Below, in pieces: positions 54,191-62,751 of a stretch of DNA of 64,000 nucleotides. The notes below the pieces were generated by a model that saw only the letters and a program-made list of their open reading frames with translations, did not search any database and had not been told where the DNA came from. Made by a program: the position numbers and the translations under genes. The stretch lies in the NCBI RefSeq assembly GCF_039543665.1, contig NZ_BAABKE010000006.1, positions 62,001 to 126,000 of the forward strand, read 5' to 3'. This stretch comes from Wohlfahrtiimonas larvae. Its GTDB lineage: Bacteria; Pseudomonadota; Gammaproteobacteria; Cardiobacteriales; Wohlfahrtiimonadaceae. Every line of letters starts with the position of its first letter. Position 1 is the stretch's first letter.

Positions 54191-55459
54191 TTAACTGCCC
54201 TGCACTACCATTTCAATGCCTGAATCATTTGCATCTACTGTTGCTTTTGCTTCCACTGTTTGCATCACTTCACGCACAATATATTCCGCAATCGCCATAG
54301 ATGATGTTGCGCCTGGCGATGGCGCATTACGAATGTGTGTAATATTGCCATCTTTACGAATCACAAAATCATCCACTAAACTACCATCTTGATTCATCGC
54401 TTGTGCACGAATACCTCGTGTTGCTGGTTTTACTGTCATTTTTGATAAAGATGGAACATATTTCACACATTCATCAATGAATGTTTGCTGGCTCAATACC
54501 GTTTTAGATTCACGAATCGCCGCAGGAATATTTCTGAAAGAAAAGCGCCAAAAACCTGGGTAAACCAAATAATCTGTGATGTCTTTAAAGTTAAAGTTCT
54601 TACCTGTGTAATTTTCACGACCTAAGGATAAAAATGCATTCGGGCCAATCGTCATTTTGCCATCAATGCGCTTTGTAAAATGCACGCCCAAGAATGGATA
54701 TTTAGGATCTGGTACAGGATAAATCAAACCTTTCACATCATTCGTAAATTGATCATCCAATACAAAATATTGGCCAAAGAATGGTACGATTTTAGGATTT
54801 GCTTCATCACCTGAATTTTTCGCTAAACGATCTGACTGTAAACCTGCACAGCTCACGGCATAGTTAAATGTTTCAGGGTAAACAGAACCATCTTTCATGA
54901 TAATTTGAATACCATCTGCATTATTTTTTAACTCTTTAACTTCTGCAGATAACTGAATCTTGCCACCTTTTTCAAGGATATCTTTTGCGATCTGCTTTGC
55001 AATAGCTTCATAACTTACTATCGCTGTCGTTGGTGAATGCAATGCCGCAATACCGATACAATTAGGTTCAACTTTTTTAATTTCATCACCATATAACATG
55101 CAAACATCTGGCACTTCGTTATCGAGCGCGATCTGATATAAACGTTTTAAGCGCTCAACTTCCACTTCGGTTAATGCCACAACCAATTTGCCACATTGAT
55201 CATAAGGCAAATCATTCGCCTCACAATATTCTTTAACTAAATGTACACCACGACGACATAATTTTGCTTTTAAACTACCTTTTGCGTAATACAATCCTGC
55301 ATGTACAACGCCTGAGTTATGGCTCGTTTGATGCTGTGCTACACTGCTTTCTTTTTCGAACAATGTCACTTCTGCATCAGGATGATCAATCAATAGTTGC
55401 CTTGCAACAGCCAATCCATTAATTCCTCCGCCAATTACTGTATACTTGACAATAGACAC
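54191..55459 (-). CDS. lhgO: L-2-hydroxyglutarate oxidase/dehydrogenase
   Basis: FAD-dependent enzyme that oxidises L-2-hydroxyglutarate, the GlaH product, back to 2-oxoglutarate and passes electrons to the membrane quinone pool. There are 422 residues. An N-terminal FAD-binding VIGGGINGLAVARQLL, HQTSHNSGVVHAGLYY, the LCRRG segment and the C-terminal IRNAPSPGATSSMAIAEYI are typical of LhgO/YgaF. The start is GTG with AGGAG 6 nt upstream. It is divergent from the GntR gene with only 32 bp between the starts. Confidence 0.93.
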   Translation of the reverse strand: MSIVKYTVIGGGINGLAVARQLLIDHPDAEVTLFEKESSVAQHQTSHNSGVVHAGLYYAKGSLKAKLCRRGVHLVKEYCEANDLPYDQCGKLVVALTEVEVERLKRLYQIALDNEVPDVCMLYGDEIKKVEPNCIGIAALHSPTTAIVSYEAIAKQIAKDILEKGGKIQLSAEVKELKNNADGIQIIMKDGSVYPETFNYAVSCAGLQSDRLAKNSGDEANPKIVPFFGQYFVLDDQFTNDVKGLIYPVPDPKYPFLGVHFTKRIDGKMTIGPNAFLSLGRENYTGKNFNFKDITDYLVYPGFWRFSFRNIPAAIRESKTVLSQQTFIDECVKYVPSLSKMTVKPATRGIRAQAMNQDGSLVDDFVIRKDGNITHIRNAPSPGATSSMAIAEYIVREVMQTVEAKATVDANDSGIEMVVQGS

Positions 55460-55491
55460 ATCAATCTCCTTTTACTTCGCGTTATACAAAT

Positions 55492-56202
55492 ATGAAAAAA
55501 CTAAAAAAAATAGAGAGTCTTTCTGACCAAGCATTTGATCTTCTTCGTGAAGCGATCCTTAACGGCGTTCTTGAACCTGGAAAACTGTACTCAGCAACTG
55601 AGATCGGTGAATGGATTGGTGCTTCTAGAACACCTGTTCGTGAAGCCGCACAACAACTCGCAGCCATCGGCTTAGTCCGTGTAGAACGTAATAAAGGTAT
55701 TCGCATTCTACCGACCTCTCTTCAAGAGTTGATCGAATCCTTTCAAATTCGTTTAATGCTTGAAGTGCCTTTGATCCGCAAAGTTGCACTCAATCGCTCA
55801 GAAGAAGACCTACAAACTATCATTGAGGCTTATAATAATTTTGCAGCTGCAGCCCAAAAAGATGATGCTGCAGAAACATTAAAAGCAGATAAAGAATATC
55901 ATTCAGCATTATTGCAAGCTGCACACATCGAGCGTGCTTTAGTCATTATCGAAAATACTCGCAATGCTGTACTTTTAACGGGACCTAGCACCATTCCTTA
56001 TTCTCGTACTTGTATGGAAGCATTTCAGGATCACCAACCGATTCATGAAGCAATTCTCAATCAGGATGCTGATTTAGCAGAAAGTGAAATGAAGCGTCAC
56101 ATCATCAATACTGCCAATATGCTGATTACACAAGAAGCGAAAAAAAGAGATGATTGGATTGATCCAAACCTTCTTAGTCAGTTTTCATGGATTCATAAAT
56201 AG
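55492..56202 (+). CDS. glaR: GntR/FCD-family regulator of the glutarate locus (CsiR/GlaR-like)
   Basis: 236-residue repressor. The N-terminal winged helix (about 10-75) contains ATEIGEWIGASRTPVREAAQQLAAIGLV, the GntR recognition helix. The C-terminal FCD ligand domain (about 90-220) has DKEYHSALLQAA and the HQPIHEAILNQDADLAESEMKRHI pattern that supplies the metal/ligand histidines. It is divergent from lhgO and lies beside glaH-permease-gabTD, matching CsiR/GlaR of E. coli, which responds to glutarate. The start codon has no ribosome-binding site, and a TATACA hexamer sits 4 nt upstream. The operator is probably one of the GTTGCATGCWAC-type sites. Confidence 0.85.
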   Translation: MKKLKKIESLSDQAFDLLREAILNGVLEPGKLYSATEIGEWIGASRTPVREAAQQLAAIGLVRVERNKGIRILPTSLQELIESFQIRLMLEVPLIRKVALNRSEEDLQTIIEAYNNFAAAAQKDDAAETLKADKEYHSALLQAAHIERALVIIENTRNAVLLTGPSTIPYSRTCMEAFQDHQPIHEAILNQDADLAESEMKRHIINTANMLITQEAKKRDDWIDPNLLSQFSWIHK

Positions 56203-56263
56203 ATCATCATTAATCACGTTACAAACACATGCTTTTTCTAGGTATTTTATATCACGTTCATCA

Positions 56264-56275
56264 GTTGCATGCAAC
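56264..56275. promoter_or_regulatory. Palindrome GTTGCATGCAAC downstream of the GntR gene
   Basis: Perfect 12-bp palindrome, identical to the core of the site at 49696-49709 and one base different from 48295-48306. It lies 62 bp after the regulator gene, at the edge of the glutarate locus. Confidence 0.5.
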
Positions 56276-56314
56276 ACGCAATATGTAAAAATCATAATAT
56301 CCCATATGTATTAA

Positions 56315-56352
56315 CAAAAAAACCTCAGTTCACTAATGAACTGAGGTTCTCA
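56315..56352 (-). terminator. Terminator after the 126-residue gene
   Basis: AACCTCAGTTCA (56321-56332) pairs with TGAACTGAGGTT (56337-56348) around a 4-nt loop. On the minus strand it is followed by seven T residues. It could also end the GntR transcript, but that side has only a weak T-run. Confidence 0.85.
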
Positions 56353-56368
56353 TTTTAAATTCAAATAT

Positions 56369-56749
56369 TTATGATTCTAATAATAAATAAGCTTTAGAAA
56401 GTGCTTCTTCTTCTGAATTCACTGCAACTAATGGATATCCCCAAAACTCTTCAAATGTTTCTGAGAATTCCTCCATAGATTTTCTATCTTCTTCATTTTG
56501 AACAATATATAAGTGAACTTTTATATATTTTTGCACTTCTTTTTTATTTGCCTGTGCCCAAAAAGATATTTTACGTCGATCATCCACACGTTCTTCATCA
56601 CTATCATGCACACCCTTTCCGATAATCACAAACGGCTCTTTTCTATCTAATAGTTGCTTGAGATGTAATAAAATTTGGTTATAATTTTTTCGATTCGAAG
56701 TGGCATAATTTAAGTGCACTATTGGAAAGTTACGGCTATCAATTTTCAT
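56369..56749 (-). CDS. Hypothetical protein (126 aa)
   Basis: Soluble, charged protein with no signal peptide. The middle carries IIGKGVHDSDEERVDDRRKISFWAQ and the end ...FSETFEEFWGYPLVAVNSEEEALSKAYLLL. It might be an alpha/beta domain. I do not recognise the family. It stands alone on the minus strand between the glutarate locus and groEL, with its own terminator. Confidence 0.6.
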   Translation of the reverse strand: MKIDSRNFPIVHLNYATSNRKNYNQILLHLKQLLDRKEPFVIIGKGVHDSDEERVDDRRKISFWAQANKKEVQKYIKVHLYIVQNEEDRKSMEEFSETFEEFWGYPLVAVNSEEEALSKAYLLLES

Positions 56750-56937
56750 TCAAATTCTCTTTAAATAAAATTCGTTTACGAATAAGAACCATTATTATAT
56801 AGAACATTCTTCTAGATCTATTGCTGTATTAAGACAATTAATTATCTAAAACAGCCAAGTCTAGCATACAAAGTCATGAATCAGTCCTAATATGGTTGCC
56901 TTACTAATTTTCCTACAATTATTAGATGAGTAAAAGA

Positions 56938-56966
56938 AAACCTCGGCAAGCCGAGGTTTCTTTGAT
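56938..56966 (-). terminator. Terminator after groEL
   Basis: AAACCTCGG (56938-56946) pairs with CCGAGGTTT (56951-56959) around CAAG, followed on the minus strand by TTCTTTT. It ends the groESL transcript. Confidence 0.82.
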
Positions 56967-56983
56967 TCAAAATGGGGCTGGGA

Positions 56984-58627
56984 TTACATCATACCGCCCA
57001 TGCCACCCATTCCGCCCATACCACCCATATCAGGCATTGCAGGCTCATCTTTTGGTAATTCAGCAACCATACACTCTGTAGTGATGATCAATGAAGATAC
57101 TGAAGCTGCATGTTGTAATGCTGAACGCGTTACTTTAGTTGGATCCAAGATACCCATTTCAACCATATCACCGTACTGGCCAGTTGCAGCGTTATAACCG
57201 AATGCATCTTTACCATCACGAACTGCATTCAATACAACATCAGCAGGCTCACCAGCGTTGATTACGATTTGACGTAATGGCTCTTCCATAGCGCGCAATG
57301 CAACACGGATACCAGCGTTTTGTTCATCGTTGTCGCCTTTCAAGTCTTTGATTGTGTTCAATACACGAACCAAAGCAACACCACCACCAGGGACAACACC
57401 TTCTTCAACTGCTGCACGAGTTGCGTGTAACGCATCTTCTACGCGAGCTTTCTTCTCTTTCATTTCAACTTCAGTCGCAGCACCTACGCGAATTACAGCA
57501 ACACCACCTGCTAATTTAGCAACGCGTTCTTGTAATTTTTCACGATCGTAATCAGATGTAGCTTCTTCCATTTGAACACGGATTTGGTCAACACGGCCTT
57601 TGATTTCAGCAACGTCACCAGCACCATCAATGATTGTAGTATCTTCCTTAGATACTACAACGCGTTTTGCTTGACCTAAATCTTCAATCGTTGCTTTTTC
57701 CAATGACATACCGATTTCTTCAGAAATTACAGTACCACCAGTCAATACAGCGATGTCTTGTAACATTGCTTTACGACGATCACCGAAGCCAGGTGCTTTA
57801 ACTGCAGCAACTTTAACGATACCGCGCATATTGTTAATTACCAATGTTGCCAATGCTTCACCTTCAACATCTTCAGCAACGATCAACAATGGACGACCTG
57901 TTTTTGCGACAGCTTCTAAAACTGCCAACATTTCGCGAATGTTAGAAATTTTCTTATCACAGATCAAAATCAATGGGTTGTCTAATTCAGCGGCCATTGA
58001 TTGTTGGTTGTTGATGAAGTAAGGAGACAAGTAACCACGATCAAATTGCATACCATCAACTGTTGTTAAATCATTCTCTAAACCAGAACCTTCTTCAACA
58101 GTGATTACGCCTTCTTTACCTACTTTAGCCATTGCATCAGCGATAATTTTACCGATCTCTTCATCAGAGTTCGCAGAAATCGTACCCACTTGTGCAATTG
58201 ATTTATCATCAGAACAAGGCTTAGAAATTGCTTTCAATTCAGCAACTGCTGCTGCAACTGCTTTATCAATACCACGTTTGATATCCATTGGGTTCATACC
58301 AGCTGATACTGCTTTCATACCTTCACGTACGATTGCTTGTGCCAATACTGTTGCAGTTGTTGTACCGTCACCTGCGATGTCAGAAGTTTTTGAAGAAACT
58401 TCTTTCACCATTTGTGCACCCATGTTTTCGAATTTGTCTTCTAAAACGATTTCTTTAGCAACTGAAACACCATCTTTAGTGATTGTAGGTGCGCCAAAGC
58501 TTTTTTCTAAAACTACGTTACGACCTTTAGGACCTAATGTTACTTTAACTGCGTTTGCTAAAGTATTAACACCATTAACCATGCGTGAACGAGCATCATT
58601 ACCAAAACGTACTTCTTTTGCTGACAT
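56984..58627 (-). CDS. groEL: Chaperonin GroEL
   Basis: 60-kDa chaperonin forming the 14-mer folding cage with GroES. It has 547 residues. The nucleotide-binding LGPKGRNVVLEKSFGAPTITKDG and GDGTTTATVLAQAI, and the equatorial AAVEEGVVPGGGVAL, are intact. The C-terminal tail is GGMGGMGGMGGMM, the flexible Gly-Gly-Met repeat. It is downstream of groES by 62 bp and under a sigma-32 promoter. Confidence 0.99.
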   Translation of the reverse strand: MSAKEVRFGNDARSRMVNGVNTLANAVKVTLGPKGRNVVLEKSFGAPTITKDGVSVAKEIVLEDKFENMGAQMVKEVSSKTSDIAGDGTTTATVLAQAIVREGMKAVSAGMNPMDIKRGIDKAVAAAVAELKAISKPCSDDKSIAQVGTISANSDEEIGKIIADAMAKVGKEGVITVEEGSGLENDLTTVDGMQFDRGYLSPYFINNQQSMAAELDNPLILICDKKISNIREMLAVLEAVAKTGRPLLIVAEDVEGEALATLVINNMRGIVKVAAVKAPGFGDRRKAMLQDIAVLTGGTVISEEIGMSLEKATIEDLGQAKRVVVSKEDTTIIDGAGDVAEIKGRVDQIRVQMEEATSDYDREKLQERVAKLAGGVAVIRVGAATEVEMKEKKARVEDALHATRAAVEEGVVPGGGVALVRVLNTIKDLKGDNDEQNAGIRVALRAMEEPLRQIVINAGEPADVVLNAVRDGKDAFGYNAATGQYGDMVEMGILDPTKVTRSALQHAASVSSLIITTECMVAELPKDEPAMPDMGGMGGMGGMGGMM

Positions 58628-58689
58628 ACTAAATACCTCTAAAAGTTAAAATATTTTCTATAAATTCGTCAAATCAAAGTAATTCTGAA

Positions 58690-58980
58690 TTAACCTTCGA
58701 TTACTGCCATGATTTCATCTTCACGCATTACGATGAAATCTTCATCGCCGAACTTAACTTCAGAACCTGAATATTTACCAAATAAAACTTCATCACCTAC
58801 TTTCACATCAACAGCTTTCACTTGGCCATTATCCAAAGTTTTACCAGTACCCACCGCAATCACTTTACCGCGAGATGGTTTTTCTGTTGCAGAACCTGGC
58901 AACACAATACCGCCTGCTGATGTTGTTTCTTCTTCAACACGCTTAATGATAACGCGATCATGTAATGGACGTAATTTCAT
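58690..58980 (-). CDS. groES: Co-chaperonin GroES
   Basis: Heptameric lid of the GroEL chamber. From the ATG at 58980 (MKLRPLHDRVIIKR) it has 96 residues, the family length. AGAGGA lies 6-7 nt upstream. The longer frame to 59025 adds an unrelated N-terminal piece and is rejected. The mobile loop (EEETTSAGGIVLPGSATEK) is intact. Confidence 0.98.
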   Translation of the reverse strand: MKLRPLHDRVIIKRVEEETTSAGGIVLPGSATEKPSRGKVIAVGTGKTLDNGQVKAVDVKVGDEVLFGKYSGSEVKFGDEDFIVMREDEIMAVIEG

Positions 58981-59078
58981 AATGATTCCTCTAAAATAAT
59001 TTAACAATACGATTTCTATTCGCAAAGAAGCAATATCTCAACAAAATTAAATCGCACGAGATTCTTTGCAAAATTACA

Positions 59079-59104
59079 ATGGGGTTTATTTTTAACCTTT
59101 CAAG
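59079..59104 (-). promoter_or_regulatory. Sigma-32 (RpoH) heat-shock promoter of groESL
   Basis: On the minus strand CTTGAAA (59104-59098) is followed after 13 bp by CCCCAT (59084-59079), which is the consensus of sigma-32 promoters. It lies about 100 bp before the groES start codon. No CIRCE-type inverted repeat was seen. Confidence 0.92.
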
Positions 59105-59247
59105 TTATTAGGAATATTTTTTATTCAAGAATTTCTCAAAATTTATATGGTATCTGTAGAATCTGCCCGATTAATAGCCATTCTCATTCATAAAAAAATT
59201 GTATGCTCTTACACTTTCTAAATATTTAATGAAAGGTTCACAGAATC

Positions 59248-59910
59248 ATGCAACAACTTTACTATTCATTAGATCAAGTTTGGGTAGAAATACCAATGAG
59301 TTATTTCCAATATCTCAGATTAAAACCTTTATTATTCATCATCTTTATATTCATAATGCTGATAATGCTCTGTAAGGTGATGATTAAAAACCGACTCTCA
59401 TATGTATCTCTACAAAAACGTATACTTATTATTGCTAGCTGTAGCATTACAGGTTATTGCGGATACCATGTTATTGAATATCTATATAAAAAACAGCAAT
59501 TTGAAATTAATCAAATACACAACAATATCTTAATGACACAGTTAATTTATTCTGTTCGTAAAGACCGCCCCTACACAGTCTATGAAAGTAGCCTTAGCCG
59601 AACTAATGAGAAAGAGGTCCTCGACCACATCAGGGGTAATGAAGTATTACCTAGCAATGAATATAAGCGTGATTTTAATTTAGCCAAACGTGCATTATTA
59701 GATATTGAAAAACAATCACTGTTTGCATATTCTACAGGCATTAATAACCCTGAAATTTGTCAAAAGGACCAACGCAATGAATTATATCGTTGTCATACTT
59801 CATTAAAAAAAGCTAATGGTACACATATTTATTTTCAAGCCATTGTCTATTTTGAACCTAAAGCTTATCAGGACTATTTACGTTTTGGCTTTCATGAAAA
59901 AGCTCCTTAA
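59248..59910 (+). CDS. Hypothetical membrane protein (220 aa)
   Basis: Protein with two membrane helices near the N-terminus (about 28-46 and 65-80, LLFIIFIFIMLIMLCKVMI and IASCSITGYCGYHVIEY). A soluble C-terminal domain of about 140 residues then follows, with two cysteines (NPEICQK and YRCHTS) that might form a disulfide if it is periplasmic. No family recognised. An AAAGG lies about 12 nt before the ATG; a Met 16 residues later is an alternative start. It is convergent with the P-type ATPase gene. Confidence 0.6.
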   Translation: MQQLYYSLDQVWVEIPMSYFQYLRLKPLLFIIFIFIMLIMLCKVMIKNRLSYVSLQKRILIIASCSITGYCGYHVIEYLYKKQQFEINQIHNNILMTQLIYSVRKDRPYTVYESSLSRTNEKEVLDHIRGNEVLPSNEYKRDFNLAKRALLDIEKQSLFAYSTGINNPEICQKDQRNELYRCHTSLKKANGTHIYFQAIVYFEPKAYQDYLRFGFHEKAP

Positions 59911-59955
59911 TATTCAATACTAAAGAGCTTCTAATCATCATTTCATTCAATGTAA

Positions 59956-62175
59956 TTAAACTATTTCTTTAATCTTTAATAATCGTAACGCATTCAATAC
60001 AACCAAAATACTTGTACCGACATCTGCTAACACTGCCATCCACATATAAGCATGGCCTGTAATAGCTAGCACTAAGAATATTGCTTTAATTGCAATAGAA
60101 AAAATAATGTTATAACGAATGATCGACATCGTTTGATCAGCAATATTTAAAAAGTTAGGTAACTTCATTAAATCATCATCCATAATCGCAACATCAGCAG
60201 TTTCAATAGCGGTATCGCTGCCAATGGATCCCATTGCAAAACCAATGTCAGCTTTTGCCAATGCCGGTGCATCATTGATACCATCACCAATCATACCAAT
60301 TTGGCCACTTTTAGCTTGAAATTCATCCACAAATGCCATTTTATCTTCTGGTAATTGATCACCTCGTGCTGTTGTTAGCTTCACAGTCGCAGCCACTTGA
60401 TCCACAGTTTGCTGACGATCACCTGATAACATGACCAACTGTAAGCCACGTTCTTTCAACAACTCTAATGCTCGAACACTAGTTGCTTTAACGCCATCTT
60501 CTAACACAAACAATGCTAATAGCTCTTGCTCATTCGCTAACATCAAAACAGAATGTGCACGATCTTTAAAAGCAACCAATGCTTCATCCGCTTTGGTTAA
60601 ATCAATATTATTAGCGATCATTAACTTCGCATTACCTAAATAATATTGTTCATCATTCATCATACCTTTCGTGCCATGGCCCAAAATTGCCTCAAAATTT
60701 TCAACATTTGCTGTCGCCATATTTTGCGCTTGATAAAATGTCACAATGGCTTTGGAGATCGGATGATCTGATCGTGCAGCTAGACTCATCGCCCAACTGG
60801 GTACATTCGCATCATCACTGAATAAGAAACTCTCAACAACTTGTGGCTTTCCTTCTGTAATCGTGCCTGTTTTATCAAATGCCAAGCCTTTTAAATGGCT
60901 TGCAACTTCTAAATAAGAACCACCTTTGATCAAAATACCTTGGCGTGCTGCTGTGGTTAGACCACTCACAATCGCAACAGGGGTTGAAATAACTAGCGCA
61001 CATGGACAAGCAATGATCAAAATTACCAAAGCATTGTAAATGCTATCCAACCATGTGAAGCCGAACATTGGTGATATAACTGCAACTAAAACAGCAAATA
61101 CAAATACGATTGGCGTATAAATTGCAGAAAATCTATCAATGAATCGTTCTGTATCTGATTTATTACCTTGTGCCTGTTCGATTGTTCGTGCAATTTTACG
61201 CAATGTTGAGTTTTCAGAAGTGGTTGTTGTTCTAAATTCAATTTCACCTTCTTGGTTAATACTACCTGCATAAACTTTATCACCCACTGTTTTATCAATC
61301 GGTAAGCTTTCACCCGTAATCGGAGATTCATCAATACTTGAACTACCCTTAATGATTTCCCCATCTAATGCAAACCGCTCACCAGGCATTACACGAATGA
61401 TGGAGTCTAAAGCGATATCATCTGTTGCTTTCAATACAAAGCTACCATTTTCTTCCACTAAAGATTCATCTGGCGCTAAAGATAGTAAGCCTTCAATGGC
61501 ATTACGTGCACGATCTAAAGATCTTGCTTCCAATACTTCAGAGATCGTAAATAACACCATAACCATAGCAGCTTCAGGAAACTCACCAATTAAAATTGCA
61601 CCTGTCACAGCAACGCTCATCAACGCATTGATATTCAACTTTTTATTTTTAATAGCAATCCAGCCTTTTACATAAGTTTCGTGGCCACATAATACAATCG
61701 CAATGATCGCTAATAATGAAACAACCCAAGTACTGTCACCCAATAAGCTAATTAATTCTGCAATGACAGCAAGCGCACCAGAAATACCTAGTAACCAATA
61801 TCTTTTTGTCATATTTTTAGGAGCAGGAGCTTGAGTACCTTGCGGGATAGCATTCATACCCAATGATTGAATCACTGCAATAATATTTACTAAATCCCCT
61901 TTATACACAAGATATAATTGGCGCTGAATTAAGTTAAATTGCATCTCATGAATTTCTGGCATTTTATCAAATTTCTGGCGAATTAATTGTTCTTCTACAG
62001 GACAATCCATTTCATTAATTGTCAAAATAGTTGAGGCATAACCTTCAGGGATCTTATTAAGTTGAATTTTTTTGTCAACAATATCCCCATGTTGTCCACA
62101 GCAACTTGTGGATAACTCCTCATGTTCATGTTCATGCTTATGAACTTTTTCATGGGTATGATCTTGATGTTTCAT
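59956..62175 (-). CDS. P1B-type heavy-metal ATPase (Zn/Cd/Pb)
   Basis: Inner-membrane efflux pump of 739 residues from the ATG at 62175 (AAAGGAG 6 nt upstream; the ORF start at 62226 adds a false N-terminus through the promoter). The His-rich leader (HQDHTHEKVHKHEHEHEE) is followed by a domain with NEMDCPVEEQ in place of the CXXC of heavy-metal domains. The membrane ion site is CPC (about 390), the phosphorylated Asp is in DKTGT (about 434), and the HP motif is SDHPISKA. GDGINDAPALAKADIGFAMG closes the hinge. The CPC/HP pattern and the adjacent CadR-like regulator favour Zn(II), Cd(II) or Pb(II) over copper. Confidence 0.92.
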   Translation of the reverse strand: MKHQDHTHEKVHKHEHEHEELSTSCCGQHGDIVDKKIQLNKIPEGYASTILTINEMDCPVEEQLIRQKFDKMPEIHEMQFNLIQRQLYLVYKGDLVNIIAVIQSLGMNAIPQGTQAPAPKNMTKRYWLLGISGALAVIAELISLLGDSTWVVSLLAIIAIVLCGHETYVKGWIAIKNKKLNINALMSVAVTGAILIGEFPEAAMVMVLFTISEVLEARSLDRARNAIEGLLSLAPDESLVEENGSFVLKATDDIALDSIIRVMPGERFALDGEIIKGSSSIDESPITGESLPIDKTVGDKVYAGSINQEGEIEFRTTTTSENSTLRKIARTIEQAQGNKSDTERFIDRFSAIYTPIVFVFAVLVAVISPMFGFTWLDSIYNALVILIIACPCALVISTPVAIVSGLTTAARQGILIKGGSYLEVASHLKGLAFDKTGTITEGKPQVVESFLFSDDANVPSWAMSLAARSDHPISKAIVTFYQAQNMATANVENFEAILGHGTKGMMNDEQYYLGNAKLMIANNIDLTKADEALVAFKDRAHSVLMLANEQELLALFVLEDGVKATSVRALELLKERGLQLVMLSGDRQQTVDQVAATVKLTTARGDQLPEDKMAFVDEFQAKSGQIGMIGDGINDAPALAKADIGFAMGSIGSDTAIETADVAIMDDDLMKLPNFLNIADQTMSIIRYNIIFSIAIKAIFLVLAITGHAYMWMAVLADVGTSILVVLNALRLLKIKEIV

Positions 62176-62224
62176 AATAAACTCCTTTGAAGAGTGAATA
62201 CATATAATATGTGATATAGTAAAC

Positions 62225-62245
62225 ACCTTGAAGTAGCTATAAGGT
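62225..62245. promoter_or_regulatory. MerR-type operator between the ATPase and its regulator
   Basis: A dyad with half-sites ACCTT (62225-62229) and AAGGT (62241-62245), lying in a long spacer promoter on the minus strand (-35 TTGACC overlapping the right half, -10 near TACTAT about 20-21 bp away). This matches the long spacer that MerR proteins untwist. Confidence 0.8.
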
Positions 62246-62266
62246 CAAGCAATAAGGAGAATTCAT

Positions 62267-62692
62267 ATGAATATTGGCCGGTTATCACAATTAACAGGAG
62301 TTTCTACTGAAACTATTCGTTACTATGAAAAAGAGCGATTAATTCCTCCTCCTGAGCGCTCTGCTAATAATTATCGAGTCTACAGTCAACAGCATATTGA
62401 ACGTTTAATCTTTATTAAAAATTGTCGTTCTTTCGACATGACTCATGAAGAAATTCATCAAATTTTGAATGAAGTCAACCAACCTAATAGTGATTGCAGT
62501 GCAATTAATCACATCATTAAAGACCATTTAGCACATTTAGATGAACGCATTCAAGAATTACTACATTTAAAAGAAAAACTCACAAATATAGAAAAACGAT
62601 GCCGCAGTGCTCATACAGCTGACAACTGCTCTATTATTAAAGATATTGCCAGTTTAGGCGATGTCCCAAACCGAAATACTCATTTGGGATAA
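62267..62692 (+). CDS. MerR-family metal regulator (CadR/PbrR-like)
   Basis: 141-residue regulator. The winged helix (RLSQLTGVSTETIRYYEKERLIPPP) and the wing NNYRVYS are typical. A metal-binding triad is visible: Cys77 in NSDCSAINHII, Cys112 in KRCRSAH and Cys121 in DNCSIIKDI. This spacing matches CadR/PbrR, not the ZntR pattern, though specificity is inferred. It is divergent from the ATPase with the operator between them. AAGGAG lies 7 nt before the ATG. Confidence 0.9.
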   Translation: MNIGRLSQLTGVSTETIRYYEKERLIPPPERSANNYRVYSQQHIERLIFIKNCRSFDMTHEEIHQILNEVNQPNSDCSAINHIIKDHLAHLDERIQELLHLKEKLTNIEKRCRSAHTADNCSIIKDIASLGDVPNRNTHLG

Positions 62693-62708
62693 TAATGTTC
62701 TGCACAAT

Positions 62709-62736
62709 AAAAAGGCGCTCATAGCGCCTTTTATCA
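62709..62736. terminator. Bidirectional terminator after the MerR gene and trhP
   Basis: AAAAGGCGCT (62710-62719) pairs with AGCGCCTTTT (62723-62732) around CAT. A/T-rich ends give U-runs in both directions, which fits convergent genes. Confidence 0.85.
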
Positions 62737-62751
62737 TATTCTCAATATTAA

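Noticed and set aside
56984..57030. Short tandem repeats at the groEL 3' end
   Set aside because: They are codons for the normal Gly-Gly-Met tail.
58101..58649. 182-residue frame antisense to groEL
   Set aside because: Shadow of a highly biased coding sequence; no ribosome-binding site and no recognisable protein.
62107..62115. Perfect DnaA box (TTATCCACA on the minus strand)
   Set aside because: It lies inside the coding sequence of the ATPase leader (Leu-Ser-Thr codons) and is single, not part of a cluster.
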